A stretch of DNA of 64,000 nucleotides from JBBROS01 sp964246015 (GTDB lineage Bacteria; Pseudomonadota; Alphaproteobacteria; Acetobacterales; Acetobacteraceae), in contig CAXTPG010000012.1 of assembly GCA_964246015.1 (NCBI GenBank), forward strand, positions 1-64,000, read 5' to 3'. The first letter of the stretch is position 1; every line of letters begins with the position of its first letter. Below the pieces are notes generated by a model. That model was given only the letters and a program-made list of their open reading frames with translations. It made no database searches and had not been told where the DNA came from. Shown one piece after another: positions 41,356 through 49,519 of the stretch. Both the position numbers and the translations under genes were made by a program.

Positions 41356-42731
41356 CCCCCCACCTCCGTCATATGCACCGGAAACAGCTCCATCGGGTCC
41401 CCGACCGGCATCGTGTGGTTCAGCGTCCACCGATACGCCGGGCTGGTCCGCATCACCTCGTCCAGCAGGAACGCGACGCCGCCCGCGGTCCCCTTCACGT
41501 CCGGCAACCGCGCATAGAACATCTGCCGCGACCCCGTGATCGTCACCTCCTCCGCCATCTCGGCCGTCGGCGCCACCCCCTGCACCACCACGCACAGCTC
41601 ATGCGCCGGGCGCTCCCGGTTCGGCTCCAACGCTCCCATGATCCCGTCCCGCCCATACACGGTGTAGCTCAGCTCCCACCCCCCCTCGCCCCCAGATGGG
41701 CCGAACCGCTCCACCACCGCCGCCCGGGCCCACGCGATCACCTCGTCGATCCGCGCGATCGTGTAGGGGTCCCGAACCCCCACCAGCCCGACATACCGCT
41801 CCCCGACCTTCCCCGCGCCCTCCAGCTTCACCCGCAGCTCCTCGGCCGGCACGTACACCGGTCCCGTCACCCGCGTCGTCCGCTCCGTCAGTTGCTCGTA
41901 CACGCAGTCCCGCATGTCGATGTGCCCGCCCAGGAAGTGCTCGTAGAACGGGTTGCTCCGCTCGTACATCGCGTGCCCGGCCACCGACGCCACCGTGCAC
42001 CGCTGCTCCGGCAGCATCGCCGTCACCCGCACGTCCTCCATCGTGATCTCGCCGATGATGCTTTCCTTGCCCGCATACGGCTCGGCGCAGAACGACGCGC
42101 ACTCCATCACCTTCCCGTAATAATACGCTAGCGCCTCCGGATAGCCCCGCCGCAACGCCGGCGCCGCGAAGATCGCGCAATCGCTGCTCCGCCCCCCGAT
42201 CACGACATCCGCGCCCATGTCCAGCAGCGTCATGAACGGATGCACGCCCGCGACCGCGACGATCCGGTCGGTCGCATCCAGCTCCCCCGCCGTCAGGTCC
42301 GCCCGCCCGTCCAGCCCCCGCACCTGCCCCAGCCGGGCCCGGACCAGCTCCTTCGGAACCTCCGAATAGAAATACCCGACCTTCAACCGCGGCAGCCCGT
42401 GCTTCGCCGCCAGCTCCCGCACGATCCCCACATACCGGTCGACCCGGCTGTTCGTCCCCGTATCCCCCGCCGACCCGATGATCATCGGCACGCCCAGCTT
42501 GCGCGCCCCCAGCAGCATCAGCTCGATGTCGTGCGTCTGCCACGCCAGGGGGCTCGCCGTCCCGTCCTGGCCCAGCGGCACCGGCCCGCAATCGCTGCTG
42601 CCACTGTCGCACGCGATCAGATCCGGCTCCGCCTCCAGCCCCAGCCGGAAGCTCCCCTCCTTCGTCGGCGCAAACCCCAGATGCCCGTTGGGACACAGGA
42701 TCCTCAACCCACGGTTGGAAATCTCGTTCAT
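41352..42731 (-). CDS. AtuA-like (DUF1446) acyclic terpene utilisation family protein
   Basis: A 459-residue protein of the AtuA/DUF1446 family. Segments: CPNGHLGFAPTKEGSF, ACDSGSSDCGPVPLG, GSAGDTGTNSRVDRYV, then DMGADVVIGGRSSDCAIFAA. AtuA was named in Pseudomonas acyclic terpene (citronellol) catabolism, but most homologues outside that pathway have no assigned reaction. Here it stands in an operon with a complete ABC importer and DUF4387, suggesting catabolism of the imported compound rather than a terpene. It starts ten bases after the ATPase gene's stop. Confidence 0.88.
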   Translation of the reverse strand: MNEISNRGLRILCPNGHLGFAPTKEGSFRLGLEAEPDLIACDSGSSDCGPVPLGQDGTASPLAWQTHDIELMLLGARKLGVPMIIGSAGDTGTNSRVDRYVGIVRELAAKHGLPRLKVGYFYSEVPKELVRARLGQVRGLDGRADLTAGELDATDRIVAVAGVHPFMTLLDMGADVVIGGRSSDCAIFAAPALRRGYPEALAYYYGKVMECASFCAEPYAGKESIIGEITMEDVRVTAMLPEQRCTVASVAGHAMYERSNPFYEHFLGGHIDMRDCVYEQLTERTTRVTGPVYVPAEELRVKLEGAGKVGERYVGLVGVRDPYTIARIDEVIAWARAAVVERFGPSGGEGGWELSYTVYGRDGIMGALEPNRERPAHELCVVVQGVAPTAEMAEEVTITGSRQMFYARLPDVKGTAGGVAFLLDEVMRTSPAYRWTLNHTMPVGDPMELFPVHMTEVGG

Positions 42732-42740
42732 GTCAGCCTC

Positions 42741-43775
42741 CTATTCGCGCAGCACCCGGCACTCGCCGGGCGGCACGCTCCAATGCACGATGGCGCCCGG
42801 CTCCAGCCCCGGCCGCGGCCGGGCATGCGCGCACACCTCCACCGGCCCGCACCGCAGGAACACGTGCAGCAACTCCCCCGCGAACAGCACCCGGCTGACC
42901 GTCGCCGGCAGCCCGGTCCCCAGCACCACCGCCCCCGGCCGGAACGCCACCGCCGCCCGCCCCGCCGGACCGTCATCGACGATCCGCAGCACCGTCCCGT
43001 CCGCAAGCCGCGCCGCGTTCCCCGCAACCTCGACATCCAGGATGTTCCGCACCCCCACGAACGCCGCCGCGAACCGCGTCCGCGGCGCCGCATACAGCGC
43101 CGCCGGACTCCCCTCCTGCTCGATCCGCCCGGCCCGCATCAGCACCACCCGGTCGCTCAGCGCGAACGCCTCGTCCTGGTCGTGCGTCACATAGATCGCA
43201 GCGAACCCCAGCCGCCGCCGCAGCTCCGCCAGCTCCTCCCGCATCTGCACACGCAACTGCGCATCGAGGTTGCTCAGCGGCTCGTCGAACAGCACGACCT
43301 CCGTCCCGAACGCGATCGCCCGCGCCAGCGCCACCCGCTGCTGCTGCCCTCCCGACAGCATCGTCGCCGGCCGCTCCGCGAACCCGGCCAGATCCACCAG
43401 CGCCAACGCCTCCGCCACCTTCGGCCCCGCCTCCGCCCGCCCCACCCCCCGCGCCCGGAACGGGAACGCGACGTTCTCCGCCACCGTCATGTGCGGCCAG
43501 ATCGCATAGGACTGGAACACCATCGACAACCCCCGGGCCTCGGGCGGCGCATCCACCCCGCGTTCCCCGTCGAACACCACCCGCCCGCCTACCGAAATCC
43601 GCCCGCCGGTCGGCCGCTCCAGCCCCGCCACCGCCCGCAGCGTCGTCGTCTTGCCGCACCCCGAAGGCCCCAGCAGCGTCAGGTGCTCCCCCCGCCCCAC
43701 CGAGAATCCGACCCGGTCCACCGCCGCCACCGGCCCATAGGCCACGACCAGCCCCGACACATCGACCGCCGTCAC
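42741..43775 (-). CDS. ABC transporter ATP-binding protein (FbpC/PotA type)
   Basis: A 344-residue ATPase of the ferric-ion/spermidine/2-aminoethylphosphonate class with a C-terminal TOBE domain (~residues 260-344). It has Walker A GPSGCGKTTTLRAVAG, Q-loop VFQSYAIWPHMTV, signature LSGGQQQRVALARAIAFG, Walker B VVLFDEPLSNLDA and THDQDEAFALSDR. GTG start overlaps the permease stop (GTGA). A longer fused frame on this strand, running up to 44687, is a read-through of the permease region in another frame and was not accepted. Confidence 0.92.
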   Translation of the reverse strand: MTAVDVSGLVVAYGPVAAVDRVGFSVGRGEHLTLLGPSGCGKTTTLRAVAGLERPTGGRISVGGRVVFDGERGVDAPPEARGLSMVFQSYAIWPHMTVAENVAFPFRARGVGRAEAGPKVAEALALVDLAGFAERPATMLSGGQQQRVALARAIAFGTEVVLFDEPLSNLDAQLRVQMREELAELRRRLGFAAIYVTHDQDEAFALSDRVVLMRAGRIEQEGSPAALYAAPRTRFAAAFVGVRNILDVEVAGNAARLADGTVLRIVDDGPAGRAAVAFRPGAVVLGTGLPATVSRVLFAGELLHVFLRCGPVEVCAHARPRPGLEPGAIVHWSVPPGECRVLRE

Positions 43776-45484
43776 GCCGCCACCCCGCGCTGCCGCACCC
43801 GCGCCAGCAGCGACAGCGCCAGGAACGTGATCGCCAACTGCATCACCCCCAACGCCGCCAGCCCGTTGACCGCCCCCGCCTCCCACAGGTCGAACATCGC
43901 GACCGACAGCACGGTGCTCCGCGCCGTGTACAGCAGGATCGACGCGCTCACCTCCTGCAACGCCAGCACGAACACCAGCGTCCACACGGCCGCGAGCGTC
44001 GGCCGGGTCAACGGCAGCACCACCCGCCGCATCGTATGCAGCAGCCCGGCGCCCGAAACCCGCGCCGCATCCTCCAGCTCCGGATGCAGCTGCCGCATCG
44101 CCCCCGCCATCGCCCGCGCCCCGAACGGCAGGAAATGCGCGACATACGCCACCAGCAGGATCGCCGCCGTGCCATAGATCGGCACCGCATCCAGCCCCGC
44201 ATAGGTGCCCAGGACCCCCAGCGCGAGCACGATCGAAGGGATCGCCAACGGCGCCACCGCCAGCAGCTCCACCCCCCGCGCCGTCCACCCCCGCCGCCGC
44301 ACCGCCACCCACCCGATCCCCGCCGACAGCACGACGATCACGCACGCCGTCGCCACGCCCAGCCCCAGGCTGTTCCCCGTCGCCAGCACCGCCTTCGGGT
44401 AGGTGAACAGCAGATAGCGGAAATGCCGCAGATCGAACCCCATCAGCACCGGGTCGATCGTCAGGAAATGCACCAGCGACGCCCACACCAGCGTCGCGAC
44501 CGGCAGCACCACCGCCAGCCCGACATAGGCCCACCCGAACCCCGCCAGCGCCCACCGCACCGCGCCCACCCGCACCAGCCGCGGCCGGAACGCCTTCCCC
44601 CCGACCGTCACGTAGGACCGCCGGGCCAGCAGCCGGTTCTGCGCCACCACCAGCAGCGCCGTCGCGCCCAGCAGCACCAGCCCCCACGCCGCCGCCTGCG
44701 CCAGCCGCGGCGGATACGTGTTCAGCAGCCGGTATATCTCGGTCCCCGCCACGCCGAACCCGCCCGGCACCCCCAGCACCGCCGGAATGCTGAACAGCCC
44801 CATCGTCTGCACGAACACCAGCAGCCCGGCCCCCAGCGCCGCCGGCAGCGCCAACGGCAGCGTCACCCGCGCGAACGCCATGCGCGCACTCGCGCCATGC
44901 ACCCGCGCACTATCCTCCAGCGCCGGGTCCATCCCCCGCAACGCCGCGGCCACCAGCAGGAACGCCACCGGCGCATACGCCAGCGACGCGACGAACACGA
45001 CGCCCCCGGCCCCATGCAGATCGATCACCGACCCGCCGAACACGCGCTGCGCCACCAGGTTCACCAGCCCGCCCCGCGGCGACCCCAGCCACGACCACGC
45101 GACCGCCGTCAGCAGCGGCGTCACATAGAGCGGCAACAGCACCAAAGGCTCCAGCCACGCCCGCCCCGGCACATCGATCCGTACCAGCACGAGCGCCAAC
45201 GCCCCCCCGAGCACCAGCGAGAACACCGTCGTCCCCGCCCCCATCAGCAGCGTGTTCCCCAGAATCGCGGTCCCCGACAGCACCCGCCCCAGCGCCCGCC
45301 CATCGGCGCCCGACCACAGAACGGAAACCGCCGGCACCGCCACCAGCCACGACAGCACCAGCAGCAAGCCGCACGTCAGCACCGCCTCCGCCCGCGGCCA
45401 GCGAAGCACGTCCCCCCTCCCCGAGATCAGGGAGGGGCCGGGGGTGGGTGTGTCCCCGCCACTATGCCGCTGACGATCCGACAC
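43772..45484 (-). CDS. ABC transporter permease, duplicated (FbpB/ThiP type)
   Basis: A 570-residue permease with two homologous halves of about six helices each, as in FbpB, ThiP and related importers. Each half has an EAA-like loop (EDSARVHGASARMAFARVTLPLALP near residue 180; EDAARVSGAGLLHTMRRVVLPLT near residue 470, described by position). The first 30 codons (GGDTPTPGPSLISGRGD) are a translation of a REP-like palindrome and do not look like permease sequence. A start further downstream, for example the GTG at VLRWPRAEAVL, is possible. Confidence 0.9.
   Translation of the reverse strand: MSDRQRHSGGDTPTPGPSLISGRGDVLRWPRAEAVLTCGLLLVLSWLVAVPAVSVLWSGADGRALGRVLSGTAILGNTLLMGAGTTVFSLVLGGALALVLVRIDVPGRAWLEPLVLLPLYVTPLLTAVAWSWLGSPRGGLVNLVAQRVFGGSVIDLHGAGGVVFVASLAYAPVAFLLVAAALRGMDPALEDSARVHGASARMAFARVTLPLALPAALGAGLLVFVQTMGLFSIPAVLGVPGGFGVAGTEIYRLLNTYPPRLAQAAAWGLVLLGATALLVVAQNRLLARRSYVTVGGKAFRPRLVRVGAVRWALAGFGWAYVGLAVVLPVATLVWASLVHFLTIDPVLMGFDLRHFRYLLFTYPKAVLATGNSLGLGVATACVIVVLSAGIGWVAVRRRGWTARGVELLAVAPLAIPSIVLALGVLGTYAGLDAVPIYGTAAILLVAYVAHFLPFGARAMAGAMRQLHPELEDAARVSGAGLLHTMRRVVLPLTRPTLAAVWTLVFVLALQEVSASILLYTARSTVLSVAMFDLWEAGAVNGLAALGVMQLAITFLALSLLARVRQRGVAA
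45414..45437. repeat. REP-like palindrome at the permease 5' end
   Basis: CCCCTCCC-CGAGATCA-GGGAGGGG with flanking GGGGGTGGGTG belongs to the same family as the hairpins at 40905 and 52696. Here it falls within the annotated 5' end of the ABC permease gene. Confidence 0.65.
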
Positions 45485-45516
45485 CTCGGCCCCCGCGCCT
45501 CAGCCGGACCCGAGCG

Positions 45517-46554
45517 TCACGCCTTGAACAGGTCGTCGAACGTCTCCGGAAACCGCGCCGCGGCCCGCTCGTAATCCGCCAGGTCCTTCGGCACCAACGG
45601 TTTCGCCTGCTCCAGCGGCAACTGCCCGGCGGCCGGCACGATACCCCGCCGCATCGAATAGACCCCGAAGATGTCGGTGTTGAGCAGCACCTGCCCCTCC
45701 TCCGACAGCACGAAATCCACGAACAGCCGCGCCGCGTTCGGATGCGGCGCATCCCGGAACACCGCGATCGGCGCCGTCGCCAGCGGCATCCCCTCGGCGG
45801 GATAAACCCCCACGATCCCCGCCTTGACCGGATCCGGCTCGAACGCCCGGTAATGATCCACCGTCGCCCCAATCATCGCCTCGTTCCGCACCAGCAGGTC
45901 GATCAGTTGCGGCGTCGTGGCCACGATGATCGGCTTCTGCTCGGCAAAGCGCTTCATGAAGTCACGCCCCAGCGTCTTCTCCAGCATGTACATCTGGTTG
46001 AAGCACGTCCCCGCCGCCGAATCCTGGATCACCAGCTTGCGGCCCTTGAACTCCGGCCGCAGCAGGTCCGCCCACCCCTTCGGCACGAGCCCGGCCGGCA
46101 GCGTGTTGCGGTTGTACGCCATGATCACGCCCACGATCCGCGCCGTCGTCCACTGCCCCCGGTCATGCGCCTCGGCCGGATACGCCGCCAGCTCCGGCGA
46201 GACGTACTCCGCCAGCAGCCCCTGCCGCGACATCGCCAGATACGGCGCCAGCGACGCCACATGCAGCACGTCGAAGCTCAGCGCCCGCGCCTTCATCTCC
46301 CCCTCGACCCGCGCCAGCACCCGCCCCGTCGGCGCCGAATACAGCCCGGCCTTCGCATCGATGAACGGGTACTTCGCCATGAACGCATCCAGGAACCGCG
46401 GAAACCCGGCGACCGAGATCGAGTTCGCGAACGCGACGCTCCCCTCCCGCCGCGCACCCTCGATCATCGCCGCCCGTTCCTGCGCCGAAACCGGCCGCGC
46501 GACCCCCGCAGCAAGTGCTGCACCCAGCAGATGGCGACGATCGATCCCGGTCAT
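45517..46554 (-). CDS. ABC transporter substrate-binding protein (FbpA/2-AEP type)
   Basis: A 345-residue periplasmic binding protein, class of ferric or organic-anion family 1. A twin-arginine-like leader (GIDRRHLLGAALAAGVARPVSA) gives export. Fold segments: ARREGSVAFANSISVAGFPRFLDAF, FDVLHVASLAPYLAMSRQG, VIMAYNRNTLPAGLVPKGWADL and AAPHPNAARLFVDFVLSEEGQ-like ending. ATG 46554 begins the leader. With the permease, ATPase, AtuA-like and DUF4387 genes it forms one minus-strand unit, probably under the LysR gene upstream. The usual Tyr cluster of ferric binders is not evident, so an organic ligand is more likely than iron. Confidence 0.88.
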   Translation of the reverse strand: MTGIDRRHLLGAALAAGVARPVSAQERAAMIEGARREGSVAFANSISVAGFPRFLDAFMAKYPFIDAKAGLYSAPTGRVLARVEGEMKARALSFDVLHVASLAPYLAMSRQGLLAEYVSPELAAYPAEAHDRGQWTTARIVGVIMAYNRNTLPAGLVPKGWADLLRPEFKGRKLVIQDSAAGTCFNQMYMLEKTLGRDFMKRFAEQKPIIVATTPQLIDLLVRNEAMIGATVDHYRAFEPDPVKAGIVGVYPAEGMPLATAPIAVFRDAPHPNAARLFVDFVLSEEGQVLLNTDIFGVYSMRRGIVPAAGQLPLEQAKPLVPKDLADYERAAARFPETFDDLFKA

Positions 46555-46657
46555 GGCGTCCCTCGCGCAATGGCAGCCCACCCTGGAAATCACCGCCCGC
46601 CCCTGTCAACGCGGATCGCCCGGAACGCCCCGGAAATCCGCTCGGCAGCTGCCGCCC

Positions 46658-47575
46658 TTATCGCTCGGCGATACTCGCCGCCGCGAAATACGAATCCAGG
46701 TCCGGCTTCTCCCGCAGCATCGCCCGCGCCGCCGCCGCCACACGCTGCGCCGCCGGGGACAACGCCGCATCGGCGCAGACCAGCGCATAATCCAGCTGCG
46801 GCGCCGCCCGCCCCGTCTCCACCACCACCAGAATCCCCTGCCGCACCCCCCCCATCGCCGCCCAATGCGCCGCCAGGGCCACCCCCCCCCCCGCCTCCGC
46901 CAGATGCAGCCGCGTCTGCAGGTGCGACGCGCTGTGATGCCGCTGCGGCTCCACCCCCTCCGCCCGGAACCACGCCAGCACCGCCGCATGCAGCCGGCTG
47001 CCAGGCCGGTCGGAGATGATGGGATGCCGCGCCAACCCCCGCGCGTCGCACGCCCCCACCCCCAGCCGGGGACTCGCCACCCAGATGTTCGGGATCGCCC
47101 CGATCCGCTCCGTCGACAGCCGCGCGCTCTCCACCGGCCCGGCCAGCACCGCGACGTCCAGCCGCCCCTGCTCCATCATCCCCTGCAACGTCTCGCTCGT
47201 GTCGATCGCGAGATCCACCATGATCCCCGGAGTCTCCGCCGCGATCCGGTGCAGCAGCGTCGGCAACCACGTCGACGCATGGATGCTCGTCGCCCCGAAC
47301 CGCACCCGCCCCGAAAGTGCTGCGGCGCTGCCCAGCCGCTGCACCTCCGCCTCGATCGCGATCACCTGCGCCGCGTAGGGCAGCAGCTCCAGCCCCTTCG
47401 CCGTCGGCCGCACCCCGTCATGCACCCGCTCGAACACAACCACGCCCAACTGCCGCTCCAGATCCCGGACCCGCAACGAGATGGCGGCCTGCGACGTGCG
47501 CAGATGCCGGGCCGCGGCATGGAAGCTGCCCAGCCGCCCGATCCAATACAGCGCCTCGTAGTGGCGGAAGTTCAT
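46658..47575 (-). CDS. LysR-family transcriptional regulator
   Basis: A 305-residue LysR regulator: N-terminal HTH MNFRHYEALYWIGRLGSFHA, then SQAAISLRVRDLERQLGVVVF, followed by a two-lobe effector domain (SGRVRFGATSIHASTWLPTLL). It lies just upstream of the ABC/AtuA operon in the same direction (103-bp gap) and is divergent from a TRAP binding-protein gene 44 bp away. It could control either or both. The effector is probably the imported carboxylate. Confidence 0.92.
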   Translation of the reverse strand: MNFRHYEALYWIGRLGSFHAAARHLRTSQAAISLRVRDLERQLGVVVFERVHDGVRPTAKGLELLPYAAQVIAIEAEVQRLGSAAALSGRVRFGATSIHASTWLPTLLHRIAAETPGIMVDLAIDTSETLQGMMEQGRLDVAVLAGPVESARLSTERIGAIPNIWVASPRLGVGACDARGLARHPIISDRPGSRLHAAVLAWFRAEGVEPQRHHSASHLQTRLHLAEAGGGVALAAHWAAMGGVRQGILVVVETGRAAPQLDYALVCADAALSPAAQRVAAAARAMLREKPDLDSYFAAASIAER

Positions 47576-47619
47576 GATCCCGCTACTCTACGCCCAACCC
47601 GAGCAGGAGACGACCGACC

Positions 47620-48597
47620 ATGCCGGCCCGACGCGACGTCCTGACCGCCCTGCTCCTCGCCGCCCTCCCCGACCCCCGTCCCGCCTCGGCCCAACGATCC
47701 TGGCGCATCGTCACCGAATACCCCGCCACCGCCATGCCGGGCGAGGGCATCGCGACCTTCGCCGAATCCGCGACCCGCCTCGCCGCCGGCGCCCTCACGG
47801 TCACCCCTGCCTATGACGCACCCGACGGCATCCGCTCGGCCACGATGATCCAGGCCGTGGCGGAAGGCCGGGTCGAGGCAGCCGACGCTTTCACCGGCGC
47901 CCTCGCGAACGAGGCCGCAATCTTCCAACTCTCCGCCCTGCCCTTCCTCACCGCGTCGACCGCCGACACGGCCCGGCTGCTCGCGGCCGCGCGTCCCGCC
48001 TACGACGCCGCCCTGGGCGCCCGCGGCTTGTCGCTGCTCTACGCCACCCCCTGGCCCGCGACCGGCCTGTGGTCCCGGACGGCGCTCGGCCCCGGCGCCC
48101 TCCAGGGCCTGCGCGTCCGCACCTACGACGCCGCCAGCACCGCCATCATGCGCGCAGCCGGGGCCGCACCCGTCCAGATCTCCTTTGCCGACGCCGCCCC
48201 CCGCCTGCGCTCCGGCGAGCTCGACGCAGTCATGTCCTCCGGTGACGGCGGCGCCGGCGCACGACTGTGGGAAATCCTCCCTCACTTCACGGTGCTGGAC
48301 TACGCCTCCCCCCTCAGCCTCGCCTTCTGCCGGACGGCGTCACTCGTCGCCCTCGACCTCCCGGTCCGCGAGGCACTCGCCACCGCCGCCGTCCAGACCG
48401 AAGCCCGGCAGTTCCGGGCCATGGCCACCCGCCTCGACGCAAACGAGGCCCGGATGAAAGCCAACGGCGTCCGGGTCGCCACCGCGCCCGACATACGGGA
48501 CACCCTGGCCAGGGCCGCAACCGACATCGTCGCCCAATGGACCAGCCGCGCAGGACCCGAAGGGGCGGCCATCCTGGCCGCCTATCGCCGGACCTGA
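47620..48597 (+). CDS. TRAP-type substrate-binding protein (DctP-like), orphan
   Basis: A 325-residue exported binding protein of the TRAP DctP family. A leader (LTALLLAALPDPRPASA) is followed by WRIVTEYPATAMPGEGIATF, MIQAVAEGRVEAADAFTG, LQGLRVRTYDAASTAIMRA (with the family Arg that binds carboxylates) and SSGDGGAGARLWEIL. It is transcribed divergently from the LysR gene. No DctQ or DctM membrane genes are in the window, so it must use partners elsewhere or act only as a sensor-binding protein. Confidence 0.85.
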   Translation: MPARRDVLTALLLAALPDPRPASAQRSWRIVTEYPATAMPGEGIATFAESATRLAAGALTVTPAYDAPDGIRSATMIQAVAEGRVEAADAFTGALANEAAIFQLSALPFLTASTADTARLLAAARPAYDAALGARGLSLLYATPWPATGLWSRTALGPGALQGLRVRTYDAASTAIMRAAGAAPVQISFADAAPRLRSGELDAVMSSGDGGAGARLWEILPHFTVLDYASPLSLAFCRTASLVALDLPVREALATAAVQTEARQFRAMATRLDANEARMKANGVRVATAPDIRDTLARAATDIVAQWTSRAGPEGAAILAAYRRT

Positions 48598-48608
48598 ACC
48601 CCGCACCT

Positions 48609-49361
48609 CTACGCCGAAAGCCGTTCCAGGACCGGCATCGCAACCGACTGCGCCGCCGCCGACGTAGCCGGCGCCAGCATCGGATGGCTCGACGGATCGC
48701 GCACCATGTAGCCCCGGCCCCACACCGTCCCGATCACGTTCGTCGCACCCGCCATCGCAAGCTTCTTCCGCAACTTGCAGATGAACACGTCGATGATCTT
48801 CATCTCCGGCTCGTCCATCCCCCCATACAGGTGATTCAGGAACACCTCCTTCGTGAGCACCATCCCCTTCCGCAGCACCAGCAACTCGAGGATCGCATAC
48901 TCCTTGCCGGTCAGTTGCACCGGCCGCCCCGCCACCGTCACCTCATGGCTGTCGAGGCTCAGCTCCAGCAACCCGCATCGCAGTGTCGGCTGGCTATACC
49001 CCTTGCTCCGCCGCACGATCGCCTGCATGCGCGCAAACATCTCGCCATGGTCATACGGCTTCGTCACGAAATCGTCCGCACCCATGCTGAACGCCTTCAC
49101 CCGCGCCTGCGGGCGCACAACCGCTGATTGCACGATGATCGGCGTCTCTATCCGCGCCGACCGCATCCGGCGCACCACGTCATATCCGTCCCCGTCCGGC
49201 AGCACGAGATCCAGCAGCACGACGTCGTAGTCGTAGTGGCGCGCCAGCTCGAGAGCTTCCTCACCGCTGTCGATCTGGTCGACGATCACGCCCTCGGCCC
49301 GGAGCGCCCCCACCAGCGCACGGTTGGCCAAGCCATCATCTTCCACAATCAGAACTCGCAT
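48609..49361 (-). CDS. ctrA: CtrA-like cell-cycle/flagellar response regulator
   Basis: A 250-residue OmpR-class regulator. The receiver has LIVEDDGLANRAL, phosphoacceptor Asp in VVLLDLVLPDGDG and KPYDHGEMFARM. The DNA-binding domain is near-identical to Caulobacter CtrA: QLTGKEYAILELLVLRKG, then FLNHLYGGMDEPEMKIIDVF and GTVWGRGYMVRDP. The receiver is more diverged than the output (for instance IIVQSAVVRPQARVKA), so it may be a paralogue. RBS AGGAG lies seven bases before ATG. It is divergent from fliI-fliJ across 158 bp, which contains one CtrA-like half-site, suggesting control of flagellar genes. Confidence 0.82.
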   Translation of the reverse strand: MRVLIVEDDGLANRALVGALRAEGVIVDQIDSGEEALELARHYDYDVVLLDLVLPDGDGYDVVRRMRSARIETPIIVQSAVVRPQARVKAFSMGADDFVTKPYDHGEMFARMQAIVRRSKGYSQPTLRCGLLELSLDSHEVTVAGRPVQLTGKEYAILELLVLRKGMVLTKEVFLNHLYGGMDEPEMKIIDVFICKLRKKLAMAGATNVIGTVWGRGYMVRDPSSHPMLAPATSAAAQSVAMPVLERLSA

Positions 49362-49519
49362 TGTTTGCTCCTGTCCAGATTTTCTGAACACACTATGCAA
49401 CCACAACGTGCATCTGTCGACCATTTTTACCCCTGAAATCATCCCAAGATTGAGATTAACCGAACAGAGAGGCATTCCCCGTACACTCTCGCTTTCATGG
49501 ATCGCCATCCCGAGGACAC

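Noticed and set aside
42741..44687. 648-residue minus-strand frame joining the ABC ATPase to upstream sequence
   Set aside because: Its upstream half is an out-of-frame shadow of the permease gene; the ATPase starts at GTG 43775.
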